From: Emiliania huxleyi CCMP1516
Lineage: Eukaryota > Haptophyta > Isochrysidales > Noelaerhabdaceae
NCBI RefSeq assembly: GCF_000372725.1
Contig: NW_005196900.1
Location: forward strand, 280,133 to 344,132
Length of the DNA stretch: 64,000 bases
Reading direction: 5' to 3'
The notes under the pieces are model-generated. The model did no database searches. It worked only from the letters and a program-made list of their open reading frames with translations, and was not told the origin of the DNA. A program made the translations under genes and the position numbers. Of the stretch, positions 42,863 to 53,711 are shown piece by piece (position 1 is the stretch's first letter; each line of letters starts with the position of its first letter).

Positions 42863-42965
42863 GCGGCGGCGGGCTTGGCGGCGGCGGGCTTCGCGGCGGC
42901 GGCGAGGGCGGTGGCGGCGTCGGTGGCGGCGGCGAGGGAGGTGGCGGCGCCGGCGGAGGCGGGGA

Positions 42966-42997
<32 letters not shown>

Positions 42998-45900
42998 GCG
43001 GCGGCGGGCTTGGCGGCGGCGGGCTTGGCGGCGGCGGCGAGGGCGGTGGCGGCGTCGGTGGCGGCGGCGACGGCGGCGGCGACGGCGGTGGTGACGGCGG
43101 CGACGACGGCGGCTGGTTGTAGACGTAAGCTTCGATGTGGCGGTGCGTGTACCACGGCTCGTGGTCGCCTTGCTTGAGGCAGAGGTTGTGCAGGCCAACC
43201 TCAAACGGGCGGTAGTCGGCGCGCAGGTTCGCGTCGAGGGCGGGGAAGTAGCCCAAGTCCTTGTGCACGCTCAGCTCTTGATCGCAGTCTTGCGCGGAGG
43301 TGGCCTTGATCCAGCCGACACGGTCTCCGTCCTGGACGTTATGGCCTCCGGCAAAGTGGAGGGAGACCTCGATATCGACCCAGAGGTTGATGCGGTAGGT
43401 CTCATTCTCGGGATACGGGGGCGGGCCCCCATCGACGGTGATGACGATATCCGGCGGAGATGGCGGAGGAGGAGACGGCGGCGGCGACGGCGGCGGCGAC
43501 GGCGGCGGAGACGGCGGCGGCGGGCTCGGTGGAGGCGGCGACGGCGGCGGGGGGGACGGCGGCGGCGGGCTTGGCGGCGGCGGGCTCGGCGGCGGCGGCG
43601 AGGGCGGCGGCGGGCTCGGTGGTGGCGGTGAGGGCGGCGGCGGCGTGGGTGGCGGCGGCGCCGGTGGGGGCGGCGAAGGTGGGGGCGGCGAGGGCGGCGG
43701 CGGGCTGGGCGGTGGCGGCGAGGGTGGCGGCGGCGACGGCGGAGGCGGAGAGGGCGGAGGAGGGGAGGGCGGCGGGGGCGAGGGCGGAGGCGGAGAGGGC
43801 GGAGGAGGTGACGGCGGCGGCGGGTTCGGAGGAGGGGGCGAGGGCGGCGGAGGCGACGGCGGCGGAGGGGACGGTGGCGGAGGCGATGGCGGCGGCGGCG
43901 AGGGCGGCGGCGACGGTGGCGGCGGCGACGGCGGCGGCGACGGCGGCGGTGACGGCGGCGACGACGGCGGCTGGTTGTAGACGTAAGCTTCGATGTGGCG
44001 GTGCGTGTACCACGGCTCGTGGTCGCCTTGCTTGAGGCAGAGGTTGTGCAGGCCAACCTCGTACGGGCGGTAGTCGGCGCGCAGGTTCGCGTCGAGGGCG
44101 GGGAAGTAGCCCAAGTCCTTGTGCACGCTCAGCTCTTGATCGCAGTCTTGCGCGGAGGTGGCCTTGATCCAGCCGACGCGATCTCCGTCCTGGACGTTAT
44201 GGCCTCCGGCAAAGTGGAGGGAGACCTCGATATCGACCCAGAGATTGATGCGGTAGGTCTCATTCTCGGGGTACGGGGGTGGGCCCCCATCGACCGTGAT
44301 GACGATGTCCGGCGGAGGGGATGCAGGGGGTGACGGCGGCGGCGTTGAGGGTGGAGGCGGGGACGGCGGCGGGTTGGGGGGCGGAGGCGTTGGTGGAGGC
44401 GGCGACGGCGGCGGGGGGGACGGCGGCGGCGGCGCGGGCGGCGGCGGCGCGGGCGGCGGCGGGCTCGGTGGTGGCGGTGAGGGCGGCGGCGGCGTGGGTG
44501 GCGGCGGCGCCGGTGGGGGCGGCGAAGGTGGGGGCGGCGAGGGTGGAGGCGGGCTGGGCGGTGGCGGCGAGGGTGGCGGCGGCGACGGCGGAGGCGGAGA
44601 GGGTGGAGGCGGGGAGGGCGGCGGAGGGGAGGGCGGAGGCGGAGAGGGCGGAGGAGGTGACGGCGGCGGCGGGTTCGGAGGAGGGGGCGAGGGCGGCGGA
44701 GGCGAGGGCGGCGGAGGGGACGGCGGCGGCGGCGACGGCGGAGGCGGCGAGGGCGGCGGCGACGGTGGCGGCGGCGACGGCGGCGGCGACGGTGGTGGTG
44801 ACGGCGGCGACGACGGCGGCTGGTTGAAAACGTAAGCTTCGATGTGGCGGTGCGTGTACCACGGCTCGTGGTCGCCTTGCTTGAGGCAGAGGTTGTACAG
44901 GCCAACCTCGTACGGGCGGTAGTCGGCGCGCAGGTTCGCGTCCAAGGCGGGAAAGTAGCCCAGGGCGGTGTCGCGCAGCTCTTGCTCGCAGCCGTGCGTG
45001 GAGTTGACCTTGTCCACGTTGATCCAGCTGACGCGATCTCCTTCGATGACGTTGTGGCCTCCGGCAAAGTGGAGTGACGCCTCGATATCGACCCAGAGGT
45101 TGATGCGGTAGGTCTCATTTTCGGGGTACGGGGGCGGGCCCCCATCGACGGTGATGACAATATCCGGGGGGGGAGCAGGAGGAGGAGACGGCGGCGGCGA
45201 CGGCGGCGGCGACGGCGGCGGAGGCGAGGGAGGCGGCGGTGAAGGTGGAGGCGGCGACGGCGGCGGAGGGGCCGGCGGCGGCGGGCTTGGCGGCGGCGGG
45301 CTCGGTGGCGGCGGTGAGGGCGGCGGCGAGCTCGGTGGTGGCGGTGAGGGCGGCGGCGGTGTCGGCGGCGGCGGCGAGGGCGAGGCCGACGGCGGTGGAG
45401 GGGAGGGCGAGGCCGATGGCGGAGGCGGAGAGGGCGAGGCCGACGGCGGCGGTGGGCCGGGCGAGGCGGACGGCGGGGGCGGCGAGGGCGAAGCCGACGG
45501 CGGTGGCGGCGAAGGCGATGCGGACGGCGGCGGCGGCGAGGGCGAGACCGACGGTGGCGGAAGAGAGGGCGATGCCGAGGGAGGCGGAGGCGACGGCGAA
45601 GCTGAAGGAGGCGGCGGCGAGGGCGAAGCCGACGGCGGCGGGGGCGAGGGCGATGCGGATGGTGGCGGAGGGGAGGGCGAGGGCGGAGGAGGCGAGGGCG
45701 GAGGAGGTGAGGGCGGAGGAGGCGACGGGGGCGGCGGCACAGGGGGCGGAGGGGACGGAGGTGGCGGCGACGGCGGCGGCGACGGCGGCGGCGGCGAAGG
45801 CGGCGGCGACGGCGGCGGCGACGGCGGCGGCTGGTTGAAGACGTAAGCTTCGATGTGGCGGTGCGTGTACCACGGCTCGTGATCGCCTTGCTTGAGGCAG

Positions 45901-46387
45901 AGGTTGTACAGGCCAACCTCGTACGGGCGGTAGTCGGCGCGCAGGTTCGCGTCCAGGGCGGGGAAGTAGCCCAGGGCGGTGTCGCGCAGCTCTTGCTCGC
46001 AGCCGTGCGTGGAGTTGACCTTTAGTGGGGGCAAGGGTGGGGGCAGAGTGGGTGGTGGCGAGGGCGGCGGAGGGCGAGTGAGAAGTGCGGAGCGACCTTG
46101 TCCACGTTCATCCAGCTGACGCGATCTCCTTCGACGACGTTGTGGCCTCCGGCAAAGTGGAGGGACACCTCGATATCGACCCAGAGGTTGATGCGGTAGG
46201 TCTCATTCTCGGGGTACGGGGGCGGGCCCCCATCGACGGTGATGACGATGTCCGGCGGCGGCGGCGGCGGCGACGACGGCGGCGGCGGAAGGGACGGCGG
46301 GGGCACAGAGGGTGGCGACTGCGGTGGTACGGTAGGTGGGGCAGAGGGCACAGACACCGCGACCGCCACGGCGAGCAAGGTGATCAT
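40590..46387 (-). CDS. Giant SPPPP-rich type I membrane protein with repeated beta domain (contains gap)
   Basis: Exon 1 46387-46097 (signal peptide MITLLAVAVAVSVPSAPP) and exon 2 46019-40590, joined over a 77-nt GT-AG intron in phase 0. Four copies of a ~100-residue domain (DIVITVDGGPPPYPENETYR, LHFAGGHNV..GDRV.W, LGYFPALDANLRADYRP, GDHEPWYTHRHIEAYV) alternate with long (SPPPP)n spacers. The pattern GG..V..GDRV.W...H recalls cupredoxin-like folds, but this is a guess. The C-terminus has a non-repeated extracellular part, a helix (WIVGVSVAVAVLVVALVLLALCL) and a cytoplasmic tail with Ser. Hydroxyproline-rich spacers of this type belong to algal wall proteins such as pherophorins. An 898-base gap hides part of a spacer. 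Copies 3 and 4 are nearly identical. Confidence 0.75.
41700..42597. other. Assembly gap
   Basis: 898 Ns inside the (SPPPP)n coding region; flanks are GGCGGC-rich arrays that probably stopped the assembler. The reading frame across it cannot be trusted. Confidence 0.95.
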
Positions 46388-47203
46388 CACGAGCACAGCG
46401 GCGGGCTCGGTGGGAAAGCGGATCGCACGCCCCTCGGACAACGTGCGTGCGCTTTTTCAGCCTTCACACCAAACCAAGCATAATAATGTGCGCTTTTTTG
46501 CACGCCATCCAGTTCACCGTGAACCCCGCCATTCGCTCTCACCTGGCAACCCTGTCTGCACGTCTCGCGCGCGCGTGAACAGGGCTGCAGGCCCCAAAAG
46601 GAATGAAGATGTGTTTTGCCGATTGTTGCTTTGTTTGCAAATCATCGGCGCGGGCTCTCTCGGCTACGGGACCGGCCCCAGCTTCGGCTGAGGGCTGACA
46701 AGCTGCCGAGCCCAAATCACTGTGAGAGTCGTGATTTCTTTCTCCAAATCAGCGAATGCCCTGCACCGGAGTGAGAGATCTCACACCGGTTCGGTTTCGC
46801 CAGGTTGAGGAGGGTCGAAGGCATGGCGCGGTCGACCACGAGCGAAGTAGCGCGGATGGAGGGCCACCCGCCCGCCCGAGGGGGGGCGGCCCACGCACGG
46901 AGCGCGCAGCTTACACAAAGGAACAAATTTACCCGTGTTGTCAGCCCACGAGGCGGCCCGTCGGGGATGACACACATAGCAAGGTAGCATCTAGGTAGGC
47001 AAAGGACGATGCCAACCGCCCCTCCGGGGGGCACCCTGGGCGCTCCACACACCAGGAGGCTTCACCAGGTCGTGCGATGAAGAGCAGCGATGCCGTAGGA
47101 GTAAAGTGGTCCCAGGCCCTGCGGGGAACTAAGTCGACTGACGCGCAAGTTAGTCTGTGAGCTGCACGCGGGCTAGTGGGGCAAGAGGCGGGTCAAGTGG
47201 TGA
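46388..47203. other. Intergenic, upstream of the proline-rich gene
   Basis: No gene recognised. The AT-richer part near 46460-46500 (CATAATAATG) could belong to the promoter. Confidence 0.3.
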
Positions 47204-47402
47204 AGTGCCCCGGGAGTCGTGGTCGGAGGCCGGGACACTACGCGCACTAAGTTAGTGTGCGGAAGTGAGTGCCTCGGGCCGGCTGAGAGGGGAGTGGTCC
47301 GGCGGGACACACTCTAGGGCACTTCGAGTGGCGGACGGAGGCTCGGCGGCTACTATAAGTTAGTGCGTGGGAGTGTGAGTGTCTCAGGCCACCCCGCCCA
47401 CT
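47204..47402 (-). repeat. Dispersed repeat D, copy 2
   Basis: Inverted copy of 10842-11043. A related but more divergent stretch (CTAAATTAGTGCGCGTAGTG) follows at 47401-47420, hinting at a second partial unit. Confidence 0.7.
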
Positions 47403-47715
47403 AAATTAGTGCGCGTAGTGGGTGGGCCGCCGGCGTCGCCAGTGAGTGCCCCGGCCCTGCGGCGCCGCCCTAGTGAGTGAGTGGGTGGAGAGAGAGAGAG
47501 TGTGTGAGTGAGTGAGTGGTGAGTGCTCGCTGACCCTCCCCACACTAAGTAGGCGTCGCTGTTGTGTCCAAGACCTGGGTGTGAAGCCACCTGTCTTTAC
47601 ACCCTCTTCGACCTCATGTCACCCAAAACGCACGATTCTCAAGTTGGGCCGTCTGACTCCCTCGCTCGATGCTAAGCGCGTGTCTTTTCTTCTTGTCACT
47701 GAATTGGCTGGGGCT

Positions 47716-47845
47716 GCAGAAACAGCGTATCTCAGTCGTTCTTCACACGGCAATCGCAGAGCAGGTTGTGGATGAGCTTGCCTGTGGCGGGGGTGGGCGG
47801 GTGCACGGAGCTAAGTGCCTCGCCACTCTCGCAGGAGTCGCTTAG
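47716..47845 (+). pseudogene. C-terminal relic of the DUF4326-like family
   Basis: One frame reads NWLGLQKQRISVVLHTAIAE, then VVDELACGGGGRVHGAKCLA and TLAGVA before TAG. It aligns with the last 45 residues of the gene ending at 8017 (NWHGLQMQRLSVVLHTAVAW, NELACGESGIVHGAECIA). The upstream part is not recognisable. Confidence 0.6.
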
Positions 47846-47940
47846 GCGGCTCCCGTGGTGTACCTGTGTTAGTGCCAGTGGCAGTGCGAGCCAGTCCCGT
47901 GCCCAGTGTTGTGCGAGGGAGTTTTGTTGTAAAATTCTTC
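47837..47940 (+). repeat. Dispersed module B, copy 2
   Basis: GTCGCTTAGGCGGCTCCCGT, then GCCAGTCCCGTGCCCAGTG, TTGTGCGAGGGAGTTTTG and TTGTAAAATTCTTC. It starts at the stop codon of the relic above and ends in the AATTCTT motif. Confidence 0.65.
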
Positions 47941-47993
47941 TTGTCAAAGTCTTTTCTTCGCGCGACGACGAGCCGACCCCGGCGCAGAGCGGT

Positions 47994-48158
47994 ATGCTCC
48001 TCGCCGCTAGCCCGCAGCTCTTCACTCCAATCGGCTTGCGGCAGCCTTCCCGTGTCTCCGTGCGACCCGCTTGGGTAGCCGCCATGTGTGGCCCGCTGCC
48101 GGAAAAAATCCGGGGTTTAGCTGGCGTATCTCGGGCCCACTTTAGAGCTAGGGCATGA
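47994..48158 (+). CDS. Possible truncated gene start
   Basis: ATG 47994 lies 53 bases behind the AAAATTCTTC motif and opens MLLAASPQLFTPIGLRQPSR with a Ser/Arg composition like an organelle transit peptide; the frame stops at 48158 without a domain. Speculative. Confidence 0.2.
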   Translation: MLLAASPQLFTPIGLRQPSRVSVRPAWVAAMCGPLPEKIRGLAGVSRAHFRARA

Positions 48159-48159
48159 T

Positions 48160-49001
48160 CTTAGGTGTTCTGGATAGCCCACAAGGGTCTTCTGTGATTG
48201 TAGGAAAATTGGGGGAACACTTGACGGTCGCGGCCTTCCGACTCGCGCCTCCGCCTCACTGGCACTATTGTAGCCCTGGCCGGTGCGCGTGTGGAGTTGA
48301 AGTTCCGGAGTGAAAATTCGAACGCGTTCTCTCACGGTGACCAAAAAATGTCCACCTCAGAGGCACCTCCGGAGGCAGGCCGCCGCACGCCGGCGACACA
48401 GCTCCAGCTGTCGAACTGACCCGCAGCTCCTCTCAGAGCGGGAACTGTGACGAAAGTTGACTGAGGCGGTTGTCAGGAACCATCATACGGATCACATGGT
48501 GGCTCTCTCATGACGGGAGACCGCCCGACCACTCCTGGGTGGCACTGCCACCGGTGTCGCTCGACGTCCTGTCGACAGCGTGCCGACAGCGACACAGACC
48601 ATGTGGGACGCGTCGAGTATCGACCTCTACTGCTTACCCAGTCTTCGAGTGTATCCTGCCTGTGGTCCCACACCCACTGGTGTCCGTCTCAGAGACCGCA
48701 GGAGGTCATGAGGGTCGATGGGAGTGCCAACCCCACAATGCCTAAAGACCCAGCCCAGTATGTTGTCCCACGCCGCTGATTTCCCGTCTGCACCGCCGGC
48801 GGCGCCGGCGAGCTGTCCATCACAACCCGCAGCGCCATTATAAGCGCCAGAAAGAAAAATGCGGAACAAAAGCCCCAAAAATTCTCGAAAGAAGGCCCAA
48901 GAGGGGCCTGCCCGCCACATGGCCGCCCCGAATAATACACATTGTCCTAGTCAGCACGGTTCGTCGGAGGCGGAGGCAAAGGCACTCACCGCACAGCTCC
49001 C
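48160..49001. other. Intergenic, no gene recognised
   Basis: Contains imperfect inverted repeats (GTGTCGCT/AGCGACAC near 48553-48594; TGTGGGAC/GTCCCACA near 48601-48670). Could fold, but no known RNA family is recognised. Confidence 0.25.
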
Positions 49002-50333
49002 CTACTCCGTCTCGCGCGTGACCGCGAAGCGCAGCACGCACGTGACAAAGTCGCGCGCCGCGATGCCGTTCGTGTTTCCTGCCGAGTCGAGCTGCTGCCG
49101 CTCGTGGATCTCGTAGAGCGAGAGGACGAGGAGCGCCGCCCGCGCGCGCGCCGCCGCGGGGAAGAGCGAGTGGCTTGCCGGCGACCACGGCGCCGCCGCC
49201 CGCCGGATCAGCGCCGCCGCCTCGCCCTCGCCGCCCGCGGCGCGCTGCAGCGGCGTCGGCTCGCCCTCGTGCAGGCTTGCGCCGCTGCGCAGCAATGAGA
49301 GCGCGCGGGCGGCGGTGAGGGTCTCAAGGTGCGCGAGCGGCGTCCAGCCGCGGCTGGCGACCAGCCAGGCGGCGAGGTCGGCGTGGCCGCGGCTGTTTGC
49401 GGCCTCCTCGGGCGTGCCAAGGGGCGGCACTGCGGCGCGGGAGGCGCCGTAGGAGGAGAGGAGCTTGGCGACTTCGAGGTGGCCCTGCTGGCACGCCATG
49501 AACAGCGGCGTGACGCCATCGTTGCGGGCGTGGCTGACCGCCGCGCCAGCCTCGAGAAGCAGCTGGGCGATCTCGAGGTGGCCCTTCTCGCACGCAATGT
49601 ACAGCGGTGTGGCGCCGTCCTCATCGGCTTGGCCGACCGCCGCGCCAGCCTCCAGGAGCAGCTTGGCGACCTCGAGGTGACCCTTGTAGCACGCGACGTA
49701 CAGCGGCGTGGCGCCGTTCTGCTTGGCTTGGCCGACCGCCGCGCCAGCCTCGAGGAGCAGCCGGACAATCTCGAGGTGGCCCTGCTGGCATGCGATGTAC
49801 AGCGGCGTGGCGCCTTGGTTCTGGGCTTGGCCGACCGCCGCGTTGGCCTCGAGAAGCAGCCGGACGATGTCGAGGTGGCCCTTCTCGCACGCGATGTACA
49901 GCGGCGTGGCGCCATGCTGCGGGGCTCGATTGATCGCCGCGCCCGCCTCGAGAAGCAGCCGGGCAAGCTCGAGGTGGCCCTTCTCGCACGCGATGTACAG
50001 CGGCGTGAAGCCGCCCTCATCGGCTTGGTTGACCGCCGCATTGACCTCGAGGAGCAGCTGAACGCACTCGAGGTATTCGTTCTCGCACGCAAGGAGAAGA
50101 GCGGAGGCGTCATCCCCGTCAGCCGCCCCAACGTCTGCGCCGGCCTCGAGCAGCAGCCGCACCGCCTCGGCTTGCCCGTGCCGAGCGGCCCAGGTGAGCA
50201 GCGTGTCTTGCGTGTCGGTCTCGAGCCGCGCGTCGAGCCTGCCGCACGTCCGCCGCCCGGAGAGGAGGGCTCGCAGCGCGGCCAGGTCGCCCACCGCGAG
50301 CTCGGCCTGGGTTGGGTGGAGGGCGCCGCTCAT
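49002..50333 (-). CDS. Ankyrin-repeat protein
   Basis: Single frame, 443 residues, ATG at 50333 (MSGALHPTQAELAVGDLAAL). Eight or nine ankyrin repeats follow the pattern TPLYIACEKGHLEIVRLLLE-AGAAV, from residue about 45 to 310. The C-terminal part ([40 protein letters not shown]) is a segment often found behind ankyrin repeats in algae. Ankyrin repeats bind proteins; no enzymatic domain is present. The start lies 7 bases behind an AAGAATTCTTTCT motif that forms the end of module B (50342-50432), so the promoter or leader is part of a dispersed repeat. Confidence 0.8.
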   Translation of the reverse strand: MSGALHPTQAELAVGDLAALRALLSGRRTCGRLDARLETDTQDTLLTWAARHGQAEAVRLLLEAGADVGAADGDDASALLLACENEYLECVQLLLEVNAAVNQADEGGFTPLYIACEKGHLELARLLLEAGAAINRAPQHGATPLYIACEKGHLDIVRLLLEANAAVGQAQNQGATPLYIACQQGHLEIVRLLLEAGAAVGQAKQNGATPLYVACYKGHLEVAKLLLEAGAAVGQADEDGATPLYIACEKGHLEIAQLLLEAGAAVSHARNDGVTPLFMACQQGHLEVAKLLSSYGASRAAVPPLGTPEEAANSRGHADLAAWLVASRGWTPLAHLETLTAARALSLLRSGASLHEGEPTPLQRAAGGEGEAAALIRRAAAPWSPASHSLFPAAARARAALLVLSLYEIHERQQLDSAGNTNGIAARDFVTCVLRFAVTRETE

Positions 50334-50341
50334 TGCCGCCA

Positions 50342-50432
50342 GAAAGAATTCTTAAGATACAAGCCTCTCTCACAGCACACTGGCACGACAAGGGCGCAGA
50401 CTGGCGCGGACTGGCACACACACAGGCTCACA
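50342..50432 (-). repeat. Dispersed module B, copy in front of the ankyrin gene
   Basis: Reads in minus direction GTGAGCCTGTGTGTGTGCCA, GTCCGCGCCAGTCTGCGCCC, GCTGTGAGAGAGGCTTGTAT and CTTAAGAATTCT, nearly identical to 8032-8118. Confidence 0.75.
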
Positions 50433-50479
50433 GAAAGAAACCGTGACGGTTTTTCTTGGAAGCAAGCTCAAAATCGCTA

Positions 50480-50594
<115 letters not shown>

Positions 50595-50699
50595 GTAGCG
50601 GTGGTAGCTCTGGTAGCGGTGGTTTTGCGCGAGGCGTTCATTCAAAAATCACCATATCCCCCCCTACGCAGTGGGCGGCCGCGCCGCATTACGCGCCGC

Positions 50700-51375
50700 C
50701 GAACTATGCGGCGGTGCAGGCGATGGACATGGCGGCGGCGACGGCGGCGCTGCGCGTGCACGTGTCGGTCAGCCGCGTCGCTGCTGCGGCATGCATGCGC
50801 TTGGCGGATCTGTGCATGGAGGATGTCTGTGCATGGAGGATCAAAACAGCAACAGGCAACTTGCGGCGGAGGCGGGCGCGATCGAGGCGGTCGTGGCGGC
50901 GCTGCAGGCTCACCCGCAGGTGGCGGAGGTGCAGGAGCAAGGCTGTAGGGCGCTGCGCAACGTGTGCTTCTCGGCACCTACGCCGCAGGGCGCGCACGCA
51001 TCCAGCGCGCAGCAGCCGCGGGTGCGATCGAGGCGGTGGCGGCGGCGATGCGCGCTCACCCGCAGGAGGCGGGCGTGCAAGGGCAAGGCTGCAGGGCGCT
51101 GTGCAACGTGTGCTCCGGCACCGACGGCGCAGGGCGCGCACGCGAGCAGCGCGCAGCAGCGATAGTGGCGGCGCTGCAGGCTCACCCGCAGGAGGTGGAG
51201 GTGCAGGCGGAAGGCTACAGGGCGTTGGGCAACGTGTGCTCCGGCACCGACGCCGCGGGGCACGCACGCAGCCAGCGCGCAGCAGAGGCGGGCGCGATCG
51301 AGGCGGTTGTGGCGGCGATGCAGGCTCACCCGCAGGAGGAGGAGGTGCAGGAATTTTACAACAAAACTCCCTAAC
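50700..51375 (+). pseudogene. Armadillo-repeat gene, frameshifted and cut off
   Basis: Armadillo units (AEAGAIEAVVAALQAHPQ, VQEQGCRALRNVC, GTDAAGHARSQRAA) appear in three frames. First shift: a 17-bp tandem duplication (CTGTGCATGGAGGATGT at 50810-50826 and again at 50827) moves the frame after LADLCMED. Second: near 50962 the pattern NVC-GT is broken by two extra bases. The third part stops at 51375, where the coding sequence runs into a GAATTTTACAACAAAACTCC end of module B. Four or five repeats remain. Armadillo proteins are protein-binding scaffolds. Confidence 0.6.
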
Positions 51376-52127
51376 AAATCGCCAACAGGCAGATATCGCA
51401 CACCAGTCAACGCATACTTTCCTCCCATCCTACCATAGTTTCATCCTTTACTCGATGCGAAGTACCTTTCTTTCGAGGGTGCGTGCTTGGCGCGCACGCA
51501 CTAACACAACAACAACAACAACACAATCTCTCTCCCGGCTTCTTTGGGTACATTTTGTTTTTGTTTTTTTCACTTCCGTTTTTCCGTCGTCCAAACCAAA
51601 TGCTCTTCCCAGCTTCCGTCCCATCCATCATGTCCTCCCACGGCACCGGGCCGGTGCTTGCACTTTGAATGCCGTGGGGCTCCTGCCCGTGTCCGGGTGT
51701 GGAGATGCGAGGGTCGCCCCCCCTTGCCCCACCACTTTGTGTGTGTGGAGACGTTTACCTTACCTTACCTTACCTCTTCCTCCTCTCGCTCGCGCTCGTC
51801 CACCCGCACCTTGTTTCTTTGATTTGATCACTCTCGAGCCTGTCGCTTGTTTGTGTTGTTGTGCTTGTTGTTTGTACCCTTGGCACTGGAGTGCTGGGGG
51901 GGGCGACAGGGGGGACGTGGCCCTGAGTTATGTGTACGCCAACTCAGGGTGTGTGGCAGCCCGCTGGCTGTGTGTCTCGAGCCTGTGCAGTAGCGGATGT
52001 TGTGCAGCTGTGCAGTAGCGAATGCCGATGCTGTACAAGAAGGTCACCAGTAGCGTGAAGGGGGCACTTGGAGCACTTAAAGTGCAGTGAGAGGAGGTAG
52101 GTAGTCACAGTAATCTCACATGCAAAA
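51376..52127. other. Intergenic, no gene recognised
   Basis: Mixed-composition DNA with a TTACC pentamer run at about 51755-51775. No coding frame with domain signal. Confidence 0.3.
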
Positions 52128-52192
52128 GAAAGAAAGAAAGAAAACAGATCGTCCCAAGGGAGGGAGATGGGAGGACGGCACGCCGCCACCAC
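52128..52192 (+). repeat. Dispersed repeat G, copy 3
   Basis: Same block as 37021-37083 with few changes (AAAACAGATCGTCCCAAGGG). It lies 137 bases upstream of the next start codon. Confidence 0.6.
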
Positions 52193-52328
52193 ACAGGGAT
52201 TTAAGGAGAGGTGTGTAAAAGGGCGTCCAAATCGGAAAACGCTAGCCGCCGTACACGGCCAACCAAGGTAGTAAACCGCGGGAGCCTGGACGACCAAGGT
52301 ACCTTAGCCGGCCCTAGGCGACGGAAGC

Positions 52329-53068
52329 ATGCACATGCTGCTGGCTGCCTTCCTCTCCGCGCTCAGCGTAGCAGCGGCGTCCGAGCCCTTCACCTGCGAC
52401 TGCTCCTGGACGGCTACGCACCCTTGCGATCACCCGGTGAGTTCAGCCACGACCACGTCGCGCTCAGACACCCCGTTCGATCCGCTCGCCCCTCCCGACA
52501 GGACACCAAGCCGCAAACGGGCTGGCTCGGCCTCGGCGGGACGGACGAGTGCCACTACTACTGCTGCCCCGCCCCGCCGCCGTCGCCGCCGCCTCCGCTC
52601 ACCCCGTGCGACTGCAACTGGGTCGGCCGTGACGGCAAGCACGTTTGCCCGCACCAGGACCCGTGCCCCGGTCTGACTGCGCTGGAGTGCCGCGAGGTGC
52701 CAGCCTCGCAGCAGGTCGCGCACCCGGAACGCACCAACGGCCTCCCGGCGGACGTGCCCTGGCAGTGCTTCCACCAGTGCTGCACGGAGCCCGCCGCGCC
52801 GCCGGCGCCACCTTTCCCGCCGTCGTCGCCGCCTCCCTCCGACGACGACGACGGCAGCGGGTTCGACGACTCCCAATTCTTGAACGTCGATGGCATCCTC
52901 AGCACAAAGGACCCGGCAGACATCCGGCTCATCGTCACGATCATCACCATCATCATCGCGCTCCCGCTCTTTTGCTGCGCGACGTGCTGCCTCTATCGCA
53001 ACGCGATGAAGGAGGCGGAGAAGGATGCCGTCGAGCAAGCCCGCCGGCGCGCTTACATTGGCGTCTAG
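52329..53068 (+). CDS. Cys-rich, single-pass membrane protein
   Basis: Exons 52329-52436 and 52502-53068, 65-nt GT-AG intron, phase 0; 224 residues. Signal peptide MHMLLAAFLSALSVAAASEP, then two Cys modules, each opening CDC-W and closing with a Cys-Cys pair (FTCDCSWTATHPCDHP ... CHYYCC; CDCNWVGRDGKHVCPH ... WQCFHQCC), separated by Pro-rich linkers (PPPSPPPPLTP). An acidic DDDDGSGFDD stretch leads to a helix (LIVTIITIIIALPLFCCATC) and a short basic tail. It looks like a small surface receptor or matrix anchor. The family was not recognised. Confidence 0.7.
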
Positions 53069-53640
53069 GACACTCAATCCGCGCGCAGCTCTCCCCGCAC
53101 GCAGCAGCCACCGACCCTGCGGCCGCTGCCTGCACCGTTGCTCCTCCGTCTCTCCCCCGTGCCGATCTTGTTCGTTCTCGTTTATTAGTGAGGCTTGGCC
53201 GTGCGGTCTGCCTCCGGGTGTGGTCTGGTGTGGACGTCGCACACTTGACGTCGAGGGCTCTCTGCCTCTCTCGATGGCACAATGCGGTCATGCGCGCCAG
53301 GGACCACATTGCAGCCCCGCGGGTGTGTGTCGTTCCTCAGTTTGTGGGAGTGTCTGAATGGTTGAACTCTTTTGTGGTGTACCTGATCCGTCGAAAGCCG
53401 GGGCCGAGGCCGAGCGGGCTCGGTCGCGTGCGCAGCGACCAGGAAGGAGCCGTGCATGCTGCATGCATGCACAGTTGGGACTCGGGTGGATGCAGCATTA
53501 AGGCACGTGCGGCACGTTGTTGCCGCCCTCTCCTCGATCCTCGAGCAGACAGAGATCCGTAGCGGAGCACAGTGAGAACGCCTCGTCGCTCGCGCCGCGC
53601 ATCTCTGCCATGTCGTCCTGGGAGGGCGATCGATGCATCA
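53069..53640. other. Intergenic, upstream of the kinesin gene
   Basis: No gene recognised. Confidence 0.3.
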
Positions 53641-53670
53641 GGGGCCGGAAAATTCTTTGTTTCCGGCCCC
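53641..53670 (+). promoter_or_regulatory. Perfect 11-bp hairpin with AATTCTTT in the loop
   Basis: GGGGCCGGAAA (53641-53651) pairs exactly with TTTCCGGCCCC (53660-53670); the 8-base loop is ATTCTTTG. It lies 41 bases before the kinesin start codon and combines a strong stem with the motif seen before other starts. A 5' leader or promoter role is inferred. Confidence 0.45.
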
Positions 53671-53711
53671 TTTTGAAGCGTCTCCAGCAGCAGCAGCACG
53701 CAGCACAGCCA

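Noticed and set aside
41053..46000. Plus-strand Gly-rich and Ala-rich frames opposite the proline-rich gene
   Set aside because: Antisense shadows of the SPPPP repeats; the minus frame has signal peptide, domain repeats and membrane helix.
48470..48780. Possible structured RNA gene
   Set aside because: Inverted repeats are short and no known snRNA, rRNA or tRNA signature was found.
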